Shown here in pieces: positions 1 through 5,473 of a stretch of DNA of 5,473 nt. Source of the DNA: Chersky-840 sp035532735. GTDB taxonomy: Bacteria; Actinomycetota; Acidimicrobiia; Acidimicrobiales; UBA8190. A model generated the notes under the pieces. That model ran no database searches and was not told the origin of the DNA. It saw only the letters and a program-made list of their open reading frames with translations. How positions within the stretch are numbered: position 1 is the stretch's first letter; each line of letters opens with the position of its first letter. A program made the translations under genes and the position numbers. The stretch is taken from NCBI GenBank assembly GCA_035532735.1, contig DATKQM010000029.1:1-5473 (forward strand), in the 5' to 3' direction.

Positions 1-441
1 AACGATGGCCACTTCGATCCGGTGCAGGGTCAACTCCTCGAAGGCGAACCGCAGGACGGCCACCGTGGCTTCCGGGGCGTAGCCGCTTCCGGCCAGACTC
101 TTGTCGACCCAGTAACCCACGAAGGCATTCTGAAACGGACCACGTTGGATGGACGACAACGTGATCTCGCCGGCCAATTTCCCGCCCACGAAGATGCCAA
201 ATCCGTACCCGGTGCCCATTTGTCTTTCACGCTCGCGGGCCGCACAGCGGGCCACGAAGCTGGCCTTGTCCTCGGGCGTCGTGGGCGCCCCGTCGGGGCG
301 CGGTTCCCAGGGAACAAGCCACTCGCGACAACGGGCCCGGACCTCGTACCACTCGCCGTAATCGTCCTCGGTCAAGGTGCGTAGACGGACCCGCCAGCCG
401 GTCAGTTCCAGCGGGCTCACCCGCGCCCCACGTACCATCAT
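1..441 (-). CDS. GNAT N-acetyltransferase, RimJ/RimL type (3' end cut by window edge)
   Basis: Only the N-terminal 147 codons are present; the reading frame is open to base 1, so the C-terminus lies outside the window. It probably transfers an acetyl group from acetyl-CoA to an N-terminal amino group (ribosomal-protein-alanine acetyltransferase family) or to a small-molecule amine; the substrate cannot be told from sequence. The N-terminal strand LTGWRVRLRTLTEDDYGEWY (residues 13-32) is typical of the family. The acetyl-CoA pyrophosphate-binding loop is seen as AGSGYAPEA (117-125), preceded by GPFQNAFVGYWVDKSL and followed by a long helix. The chosen ATG (441-439) overlaps the TGA of the upstream aminotransferase as ATGA, implying translational coupling. 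A second in-frame ATG follows directly (438-436). An in-frame GTG at 420, with a GGGG run upstream, would give the common family start S-P-L-E-L-T-G and cannot be excluded. The family call is firm; the exact start is not. Confidence 0.88.
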   Translation of the reverse strand, partial: MMVRGARVSPLELTGWRVRLRTLTEDDYGEWYEVRARCREWLVPWEPRPDGAPTTPEDKASFVARCAARERERQMGTGYGFGIFVGGKLAGEITLSSIQRGPFQNAFVGYWVDKSLAGSGYAPEATVAVLRFAFEELTLHRIEVAIV

Positions 442-1532
442 CGACCCAGGATCTCACGCAGAGCAGCCAGTAGCAGCGCCACATTGCGCCGCCGTGCCGT
501 GTGACCCATGCACCCGATACGCCAGGCCTTCCCGGCCAACGGACCCGCCCCCGCCCCGATCTCTATGCCGAAGTCCTCGAGGAGCAACCGCCGCACATCG
601 GCCTCCTCGCCGATCGCACCCAGATCGTCGGGGACCCACACGGTCGTCAGTTGGGGGAGCCGATGTTCGGCCCGGGCCACCAGGCGCAACCCTATCGACA
701 CGAGTCCGTCCTGGAGAAGCCGGCCGCATTCCTCATGACGCACCCACGACGACTCGAGTCCCTCTTCGAGCAGCACTCCCAGGCCGGCGTGGAGCGCGAA
801 GATCATCGATACCGGCGCGGTGTGATGATAGGCACGACCCTCACGTGCATCGACGTAGCGCGACAGCAAACCCAGATCGAAATACCACGAAGAGGGTCGC
901 TCCAGGATCCGCCGCCGAGCGCGGTCCCCCACCGTGATCGGCGCCAAACCGGGAGGAACACCCAGGCACTTCTGCGATCCGCTGTAGGCGATGTCGACGT
1001 TCCAGCCATCGGTGTCGACTTCGATCCCTCCGAGCGACGTCACCATGTCGACCAGAAGAAGGGCGTCTCCCTTGCCGTTCCCGACGGCCCCGATGTCGTT
1101 GCGCACGCCGGTCGACGTCTCGGCGTGGACGAGAGCGATGATGGCGGGAGATGCATGAGCGGCCAGGACGGCGTCCGGATCGAGGGGTTCTCCCCACGGG
1201 GCCTCCACCGTCACAACGTCGGCTCCGAGGCGACTGGCCACCTCGCACATCCGCATTCCGAACATCCCGTTCACGCCGATCACCACGGGGTCGCCCGGAC
1301 GCACGAAGTTCACGAAAGAAGCCTCCATTCCCCCCGACCCCGTGGCGCTCAACGGGAACGTCAGCGCGTTGTCGGTCCGGAACACACGACGCAGCCGCTC
1401 GCAGGTCTCGTCCAGCAGGGCCAGGAACTCCGGATCCAGATGGCCGAGCATCGGCCGGAACAAGGCGGCCGAGACCTCGGGATAGGGATTGGACGGTCCC
1501 GGTCCCATGAGGACTCGGTCGGTGATCAGCAC
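438..1532 (-). CDS. Class V PLP-dependent aminotransferase (alanine/serine-glyoxylate aminotransferase type)
   Basis: The complete protein is 364 residues, slightly shorter than the usual 380-400 of this family. It should transfer an amino group from alanine or serine to glyoxylate (or a related oxo acid), using pyridoxal phosphate in the cytosol. Visible hallmarks are the N-terminal GPGPSNPYPEV (10-20) and GHLDPEF (30-36); SATGSGGMEA (62-71), which cradles the cofactor phosphate; ETSTG (138-142); the cofactor-ring aspartate D162 in VDMVTSLGG; the Schiff-base lysine K188 in SGSQKCLG; YHHTAP (235-240); and the substrate-carboxylate arginine R338 in WRIGCMG. HHTA rather than HHTE favours alanine/serine-glyoxylate activity over the ureidoglycine (PucG) branch, but specificity is inferred. 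The start is GTG at 1532-1530. An in-frame stop lies upstream at 1562-1560, and an ATG at codon 9 would cut into the conserved N-terminus. It is followed, with a 4-base overlap, by the GNAT gene. No degraded motif was noticed. Confidence 0.93.
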   Translation of the reverse strand: MLITDRVLMGPGPSNPYPEVSAALFRPMLGHLDPEFLALLDETCERLRRVFRTDNALTFPLSATGSGGMEASFVNFVRPGDPVVIGVNGMFGMRMCEVASRLGADVVTVEAPWGEPLDPDAVLAAHASPAIIALVHAETSTGVRNDIGAVGNGKGDALLLVDMVTSLGGIEVDTDGWNVDIAYSGSQKCLGVPPGLAPITVGDRARRRILERPSSWYFDLGLLSRYVDAREGRAYHHTAPVSMIFALHAGLGVLLEEGLESSWVRHEECGRLLQDGLVSIGLRLVARAEHRLPQLTTVWVPDDLGAIGEEADVRRLLLEDFGIEIGAGAGPLAGKAWRIGCMGHTARRRNVALLLAALREILGR

Positions 1533-1538
1533 CCCCGG

Positions 1539-1544
1539 ATGGTA
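1539..1544 (-). promoter_or_regulatory. Putative -10 box for the aminotransferase-GNAT operon
   Basis: Read on the minus strand, TACCAT ends six bases before the GTG start of the aminotransferase (CCGGGG between them). A TAnnnT hexamer at this distance would place the transcript start at or within a base of the GTG, giving a leaderless mRNA, which is common in Actinomycetota. No convincing -35 hexamer is visible 16-18 bases upstream, and there is no Shine-Dalgarno sequence at normal spacing. The call rests on position and the hexamer alone. Confidence 0.35.
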
Positions 1545-1675
1545 GGCATGAAATCGCGATCACTGGCCACTCCCATCACCGCTGGCGGGCCTGGCCGCCT
1601 TCGCCGAGACCCACGGACTCGGGGCGATGGGTGTCGGTCACCGTCGATTCGCTCCGTCCGGAGGATGGGTGCCGG

Positions 1676-1684
1676 TGCTATCCT
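1676..1684 (+). promoter_or_regulatory. Putative extended -10 promoter element of the multidomain glycan gene
   Basis: TGCTATCCT is an extended -10 (TGn directly followed by a TAnnnT-type hexamer) inside GGTGCTATCCT. Transcription would begin near base 1691, about 20 bases before the GTG start at 1711 and just ahead of a Shine-Dalgarno-like AAGGG. No good -35 hexamer is seen about 17 bases upstream (the area reads GTCCGG), as is usual when an extended -10 is used. If right, it excludes the upstream ATG at 1627 as the translation start. Confidence 0.45.
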
Positions 1685-1696
1685 CCCTCCGTGCCC

Positions 1697-1701
1697 AAGG
1701 G
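1697..1701 (+). promoter_or_regulatory. Ribosome binding site deciding the GTG start at 1711
   Basis: AAGGG lies nine bases before the GTG at 1711, a workable spacing for a Shine-Dalgarno sequence. The competing ATG at 1627 is preceded by CGGGGCG, which is less convincing. The GTG start also leaves about 15 residues before the first predicted beta strand (VFVMGM), the usual distance for a sulfotransferase-like N-terminal domain. Confidence 0.5.
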
Positions 1702-1710
1702 CTGCATCCG

Positions 1711-4700
1711 GTGAGCAGCAGGTCGCGCACATCACCGAGGCGCCAGGGCGTCGATGGCGTCTTCGTCATGGGTATGTTCGGCAGTGGCGTTCCCCTGATC
1801 GGGGAGGTCTTGCACCGACTGGGACTGACTGACCTCGAGTCGGTGGGCTCGGATGCACTGAGCGACTTCAATGACCACCTGCTCAAGATGGCGGGCGGCA
1901 GTCATCTCCGTCTCCCTGCCCTGGGCCCGGGCGAGGTGGCCCGGCTGCTCGCCGACCACCAGGACGAAGCGGCACACGTCTTCGAGAAGTCCTTCGGCAC
2001 GCCGGCTGGACCCGGCGACGGCGGCACGCCGTGGGTCTGGGCCGATCCCCGGCTCAGCCTTTTGGCCACCTTCTGGCAGGGCGCCCTCGGAATCAGCCCC
2101 GGCGCACTGTTGGTTCACCGCACACCGACGAACCTGCACGGTGCCGACCTCGATGCGCTCGACGAAGAAGAGCTCGTCATGCAGTGGGACCGCTACAACC
2201 GGGCGGCGATGGCCCAGTGCTTCGAGTGGCCCTCCGCCGTGTTGCGATACGAGAGCGTGCTCGGTCAGACCAAGGCCCAGGTCCATCTGGTAGCCAAACT
2301 CCTCGGACAATGGGGCCTGGCGCCCGGCGAGGGGGGCATCGAGTCGGCCATCGACATTCTCGAAACGGCCGCTGAGTCGGAAACACACGCGGTCCCGCCC
2401 CGTCCCGCCCTCATGACGAAGGACCATCACACTCTCGAGCGGATCCTTGACCGCATGGGCGGTCTGCACCCCGACCCGGAACAGTGGAAATCCGACGCCG
2501 AACTCCTAGGCGAAGTGGCAACCTTTTACGACGAGGACTACTACGGCGAGTCATACGACACGACCGGCATTCCCTACAACCGAGACCAGGAGCATTGGGT
2601 CACCTTCTTCGTCGGGATCGCCAAAACGGTGGTAGCCACCCTTCACCCCCGGTCCGTCCTCGACGTCGGCTGCGCCACCGGTATGTTGGTCGAGGCGTTA
2701 CGCAATGAAGGTGTCGACGCTCGAGGCATCGATGTCTCGGGGTGGGCCATCGGGCAGGTCCCAGAGCCGCTGCGCCCCTATTGCACAGTCGGCAGTGTCA
2801 CCGAGGAGCTCAGCGGAACCTACGACCTCATCACCTGCATCGAGGTGGCCGAGCATCTCCCCACCTTTGCCGTGGCCGACGCTATCGCCAATATCTGCCG
2901 ACACACCGACGCCGTCCTCTTCTCGTCTACGCCGGACGATTTCGACGAGCCCACCCATCTGAACGTCGAGTCCACCGGCTATTGGAGTAGACACTTCATC
3001 CGACAAGGATTTCTCCGAGATGTCGACTACGACGCTTCGTATCTCGCTACGCACGCCGTGGTCTTCCGCAGATCCACGGCCGACGTGGAAGACGTTGTCT
3101 ATGAGTATGAACGTGCTCTCTCGGCTCTTTCCTTAGATGCGAGAAGGGGGTGGCGAGCCGAGGTGGAGCTGGAAGATGCGGTGGCCGAGCACGACCGGCT
3201 GGCCGAGCGCTACAACACACTCGCTCAGAACAACCTGGCGCTCTCTGATGAATACGCGCTGGTGGCCGAACAGGTTCGCACGCTCTCGTTCGAGTACCAC
3301 GAGCTCGAATCTCGCCGAAAGGCCGAGCTCGACGCCGCCCAGGAGATGATCGCCGCGCACAACGCCACTAATCACCATCTCCTGCTCGAGTTGCGAGAGC
3401 GCGACGCCGAGATCGAAGCGATCCAGCGGACCAAGATCTTCCGGTACACGGCGACACTTCGCCGGGTCTACCGCAAGCTCCGGAGGATCGAGAGCGCTCC
3501 CTCCGCCCAGGATCCGGCATCGGCGGTTGTCGAGCGGACCTACTCCCGGTGGGTCGAAGAGTTCGACACCCTCGATGATGCCGACCGCCGATCCATTCGG
3601 GACCGGCTCGATCAGCTTCCTGAGCAACCCCTCGTGTCGATCATCTTCCCCGTCTACAACACACCGCCGCGCTACCTGAAGGCGGCCATCGAATCGGTGA
3701 TCGGACAGCTGTACGCCAACTGGGAGCTGTGCATCGCCGACGACTGTTCCACCGAGCCCCATGTGGCCGAGATCATCAACCGCTATGCGGCGCAGGAACC
3801 ACGCATCAAGCTGACCACCCGATCCGAGAACGGCCACATCTCGGCCGCCTCCAACAGCGCTCTGGACCTGGCCGGCGGCATGTGGATCACCCCACTCGAC
3901 CACGACGACGTCCTGCCCGAACATGCCCTGGCCATGGGCATGCTGGCCGCTCACGAGCACGAAGAGGCGGGCGTCATCTACAGCGACGAGGACAAGCTCG
4001 ACGACGAGGGTCGCCGGCAGCTCCCCTATTTCAAGCCTGACTTCGACCCTCTGCTGCTCCAGGGCCAGAACTACCTCACCCACCTGCTTTTCCTTCGTCG
4101 CGATCTGGTGGTTTCGGCAGGCGGCTACCGGCTCGGATTCGAAGGGAGTCAGGACTGGGATCTGGTCCTCCGAGTGACCGAACGTCTCGAGCCGTCACAA
4201 GTCGTCCATGTCCCCCATGTCCTGTATCACTGGCGGCTGCACGACGAGTCCACCGCGTCACTGGTCCAAGCCAAGCCCTATGCCCTCGATGCCGGTCAGC
4301 GGGCGGTCGAGGAGCATCTGGCCCGGACCGGTGTGCATGGCGACGTCACCCGGATCCCGTCGCTCGGCCACAATCGCGTGACATGGCGGCTCCCGGAGGA
4401 TCCGCCACTGGTGAGCATCATCATCCCCACCAAGGACGGGCGTCTGCTCGAACGGTGTGTCAACAGCCTGTTGGCCTTTACGTCCTATCCCAACTTCGAG
4501 ATCGTCGTCGTGGACAACGGAAGCCGGGAACTGGCCACCCTCGAATTCCTGCGCGAAAACGAACACCACCTCACCGTCATCCGTGATGATCGCCCCTTCA
4601 ACTATTCGGCTCTCAACAACGCCGCCGTTCACCGGGTGTCAGGAAGCCTGCTGTGTCTGTTGAACGACGACACCGAGGTCATCGCCGAGGATTGGCTGAC

Positions 4701-5241
4701 GGAAATGGTGGGCCACGTCCTCATGTCCGGGGTCGGCGCCGTGGGAGCCAAGCTGTTCTACCCGGACGGCCGTATCCAACACGGCGGTGTCATCGTCGGT
4801 CTCGGCGGCGTGGCCGGCCATTCGCATCGCATGAGCGACCGCCTCGCTCCGGGCTACTGCGGGCGTCTCCTGGTGGCCCAGAACCTGTCTGCCGTCACCG
4901 CGGCCTGCATGCTGGTCAGGCGGGAGGCTTGGGACCAGGTGGGGGGGCTGGAGGAGGAGAATTTGGCCGTCGCCTTCAACGACGTCGACTTCTGCCTCCG
5001 TCTCCGTCAAGCCGGATGGCGCATCATCTGGACTCCGCATGCGACGCTCTACCACCACGAATCGGTGAGCCGGGGACCTGACGACGTCGGCTTCCGGGTG
5101 CACGAGTTCGCCAAGGAGATTCAGTTCATCAAGTCCCGCTGGGGCGACAGCCTGCTCCACGACCCCGCCTACAACCCGAACTTGACGCTCGATATCGAGG
5201 ACTTCTCGCTCTCGTGGCCTCCCCGGGTCACCTACCGCTGA
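1711..5241 (+). CDS. Multidomain surface-glycan enzyme: sulfotransferase-like, SAM methyltransferase, coiled coil, two GT2 glycosyltransferases
   Basis: The protein has 1,176 residues from GTG 1711 (1,204 if ATG 1627 is used), TGA at 5239-5241, and no signal peptide or membrane segment, so it is probably cytosolic or peripheral to the inner face of the membrane. Domains in order: (a) residues ~16-240, sulfotransferase-like, with a P-loop-like GMFGSG (21-26), WADPR (110-114) and a 3'-phosphate-loop-like HRTP (136-139), but key PAPS residues are missing. (b) ~272-452, class I methyltransferase with motif I VLDVGCATG (316-324), acidic D341 in GIDVS, and YDLITCIEVAEHL (371-383). (c) ~458-572, a charged, proline-free coiled coil, then a basic segment KIFRYTATLRRVYRKLRRI (575-593). 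(d) ~640-850, GT2 domain with PVYN, DDCS (677-680), metal-binding DHDD (730-733) and QDWDL. (e) ~899-1120, second GT2 domain with DNGS (935-938), NDD (985-987), RPFNYSALNNA and FNDVDFCLRL (1089-1098). It likely adds two sugars and methylates an O-antigen-like or cell-wall glycan. Sugar identity (rhamnose is only a guess) is unknown. Stand-alone transcription unit; no other glycan gene in view. Confidence 0.93.
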   Translation: MSSRSRTSPRRQGVDGVFVMGMFGSGVPLIGEVLHRLGLTDLESVGSDALSDFNDHLLKMAGGSHLRLPALGPGEVARLLADHQDEAAHVFEKSFGTPAGPGDGGTPWVWADPRLSLLATFWQGALGISPGALLVHRTPTNLHGADLDALDEEELVMQWDRYNRAAMAQCFEWPSAVLRYESVLGQTKAQVHLVAKLLGQWGLAPGEGGIESAIDILETAAESETHAVPPRPALMTKDHHTLERILDRMGGLHPDPEQWKSDAELLGEVATFYDEDYYGESYDTTGIPYNRDQEHWVTFFVGIAKTVVATLHPRSVLDVGCATGMLVEALRNEGVDARGIDVSGWAIGQVPEPLRPYCTVGSVTEELSGTYDLITCIEVAEHLPTFAVADAIANICRHTDAVLFSSTPDDFDEPTHLNVESTGYWSRHFIRQGFLRDVDYDASYLATHAVVFRRSTADVEDVVYEYERALSALSLDARRGWRAEVELEDAVAEHDRLAERYNTLAQNNLALSDEYALVAEQVRTLSFEYHELESRRKAELDAAQEMIAAHNATNHHLLLELRERDAEIEAIQRTKIFRYTATLRRVYRKLRRIESAPSAQDPASAVVERTYSRWVEEFDTLDDADRRSIRDRLDQLPEQPLVSIIFPVYNTPPRYLKAAIESVIGQLYANWELCIADDCSTEPHVAEIINRYAAQEPRIKLTTRSENGHISAASNSALDLAGGMWITPLDHDDVLPEHALAMGMLAAHEHEEAGVIYSDEDKLDDEGRRQLPYFKPDFDPLLLQGQNYLTHLLFLRRDLVVSAGGYRLGFEGSQDWDLVLRVTERLEPSQVVHVPHVLYHWRLHDESTASLVQAKPYALDAGQRAVEEHLARTGVHGDVTRIPSLGHNRVTWRLPEDPPLVSIIIPTKDGRLLERCVNSLLAFTSYPNFEIVVVDNGSRELATLEFLRENEHHLTVIRDDRPFNYSALNNAAVHRVSGSLLCLLNDDTEVIAEDWLTEMVGHVLMSGVGAVGAKLFYPDGRIQHGGVIVGLGGVAGHSHRMSDRLAPGYCGRLLVAQNLSAVTAACMLVRREAWDQVGGLEEENLAVAFNDVDFCLRLRQAGWRIIWTPHATLYHHESVSRGPDDVGFRVHEFAKEIQFIKSRWGDSLLHDPAYNPNLTLDIEDFSLSWPPRVTYR

Positions 5242-5253
5242 ACCGCCTCCAAG

Positions 5254-5262
5254 CCCCCCCCC
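5254..5262 (+). repeat. C9 homopolymer run in the convergent intergenic gap
   Basis: Nine consecutive C residues, followed by a pyrimidine-rich stretch (TTTCTCTC), fill much of the 29-bp gap between the stop codons of the large plus-strand gene and the minus-strand phosphatase gene. It lies outside both reading frames, so a length change would not alter a protein. Such runs are also prone to sequencing length errors. No strong rho-independent terminator is visible here. Confidence 0.8.
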
Positions 5263-5270
5263 TTTCTCTC

Positions 5271-5473
5271 CTAGCGGAGGCTGCTCACGATCCCGTCGAG
5301 GATGTCGTCCTCCGAGACGAGGCAGTCCGAGCAGCCGAAACCGGCCATCACGGCGGCCAGAATGATCACTCCACCGACGATCACGTCGGCGCGTCCTTCC
5401 ACCATCCCGGGCCGGCGCGACCGGGCCCGTCGATCCTCGGCGGCCAGGACGTCCAGCCACTGCTCCACCTGAT
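5271..5473 (-). CDS. Ppx/GppA family phosphatase, C-terminal end (5' part beyond window)
   Basis: Only the last 67 codons are visible, running in from the right edge and stopping at TAG (5273-5271). The family hydrolyses inorganic polyphosphate from chain ends and/or converts pppGpp to ppGpp, in the cytosol. The recognisable C-terminal signature is PGMVEGRADVIVGGVIILAA, followed by VMAGFG and then LVSEDDILDGIVSSL. This matches the (P)GxxxxRADxIVxGxxIL...vSexdildG pattern that closes the Ppx/GppA fold of actinobacterial two-domain proteins. The catalytic N-terminal ASKHA motifs are not in the window, so activity and the split between Ppx and GppA cannot be judged. The gene converges on the large glycan gene with 29 bp between the stop codons. 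A GTG at 5468 is internal, not a start, because the frame continues to the window edge. Confidence 0.88.
   Translation of the reverse strand, partial: QVEQWLDVLAAEDRRARSRRPGMVEGRADVIVGGVIILAAVMAGFGCSDCLVSEDDILDGIVSSLR

Larger units (their letters stand above)
1533..1710. other. Divergent intergenic region between the aminotransferase operon and the glycan gene
   Basis: This stretch of about 178 bp separates two genes transcribed away from each other. It contains the putative promoters of both. The plus-strand frame of the large gene stays open back to an ATG at 1627, but the 28 residues this would add (rich in Gly, Arg and Pro) show no domain and precede the promoter-like element. I therefore treat them as non-coding. 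I see no clear operator palindrome, riboswitch or small RNA. Confidence 0.55.

Noticed and set aside
438..1532. Assignment of the aminotransferase as PucG, (S)-ureidoglycine-glyoxylate aminotransferase
   Set aside because: The YHHTAP motif follows the alanine/serine-glyoxylate branch rather than the HHTE form I associate with PucG, and no purine-degradation gene is in the window.
501..1832. Long plus-strand open frame (443 codons) opposite the aminotransferase
   Set aside because: It is antisense to a protein with all class V aminotransferase motifs, runs through the intergenic region, has no recognisable domain, and is rich in Arg, Pro, His and Gly as expected for a GC-rich shadow frame.
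1732..2469. Minus-strand open frame (245 codons) opposite the sulfotransferase-like domain
   Set aside because: Antisense shadow without recognisable motifs; the plus strand has GMFGSG and WADPR in the expected order.
3133..4083. Minus-strand open frame (316 codons) opposite the coiled coil and first GT2 domain
   Set aside because: It mirrors the plus-strand codons with a GC-rich third position. No domain, ribosome site or promoter was seen, while the plus strand carries clear GT2 motifs.
5245..5281. Inverted repeat GCCTCC...GGAGGC across the convergent gap as a bidirectional terminator
   Set aside because: The stem is only 6 bp, the loop is about 25 bases and no T-run follows on either strand. 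One arm lies inside the phosphatase coding end. Too weak to call.
4639..5460. Minus-strand open frame (273 codons) spanning the second GT2 domain and the phosphatase end
   Set aside because: It overlaps two well-supported genes in the wrong frame; its sequence is Arg/Gly/Asp-rich with no family resemblance. The Ppx/GppA signature lies in a different minus-strand frame.

Overview
The window is GC-rich (roughly 60-68% G+C in the stretches I counted) and almost fully coding. It looks like an actinobacterial chromosome. Three things point there: the codon bias, a start with a -10 box so close that the transcript could be leaderless, and an extended -10 of the form GGTGCTANNCT just ahead of the large gene. 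An Acidimicrobiia-like lineage would fit, but that is inference. I see no RNA genes, CRISPR arrays, insertion sequences or attachment sites.

Layout from left to right. (1) On the minus strand, the first ~147 codons of a RimJ/RimL-type GNAT N-acetyltransferase run off the left edge. (2) Its start overlaps by 4 bases (ATGA) the end of a complete class V PLP-dependent aminotransferase of the alanine/serine-glyoxylate type, also on the minus strand. The two form a tight operon. (3) A divergent intergenic region of about 180 bp carries a plausible promoter for each direction. (4) A single plus-strand gene of about 1,176 codons fills two thirds of the window. It encodes a multidomain surface-glycan enzyme: a degenerate sulfotransferase-like domain, a SAM-dependent methyltransferase, a long proline-free coiled coil, and two tandem GT2 (GT-A fold) glycosyltransferase domains. 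(5) After a 29-bp gap containing a C9 run, the C-terminal end of a Ppx/GppA-family exopolyphosphatase/pppGpp phosphatase reads in from the right edge on the minus strand, convergent with the large gene.

The large fusion protein is the point of interest. A methyltransferase joined by a coiled coil to glycosyltransferases recalls two characterised systems: the WbdD/WbdA chain-terminating 'molecular ruler' of E. coli O9a, and the trifunctional methyl-rhamnosyltransferase WsaE of Geobacillus. Here both ideas appear in one polypeptide, with an additional sulfotransferase-like module whose PAPS-binding residues look lost. The flanking aminotransferase/GNAT pair and the Ppx/GppA gene look like ordinary housekeeping genes, with no obvious functional link to the glycan enzyme.
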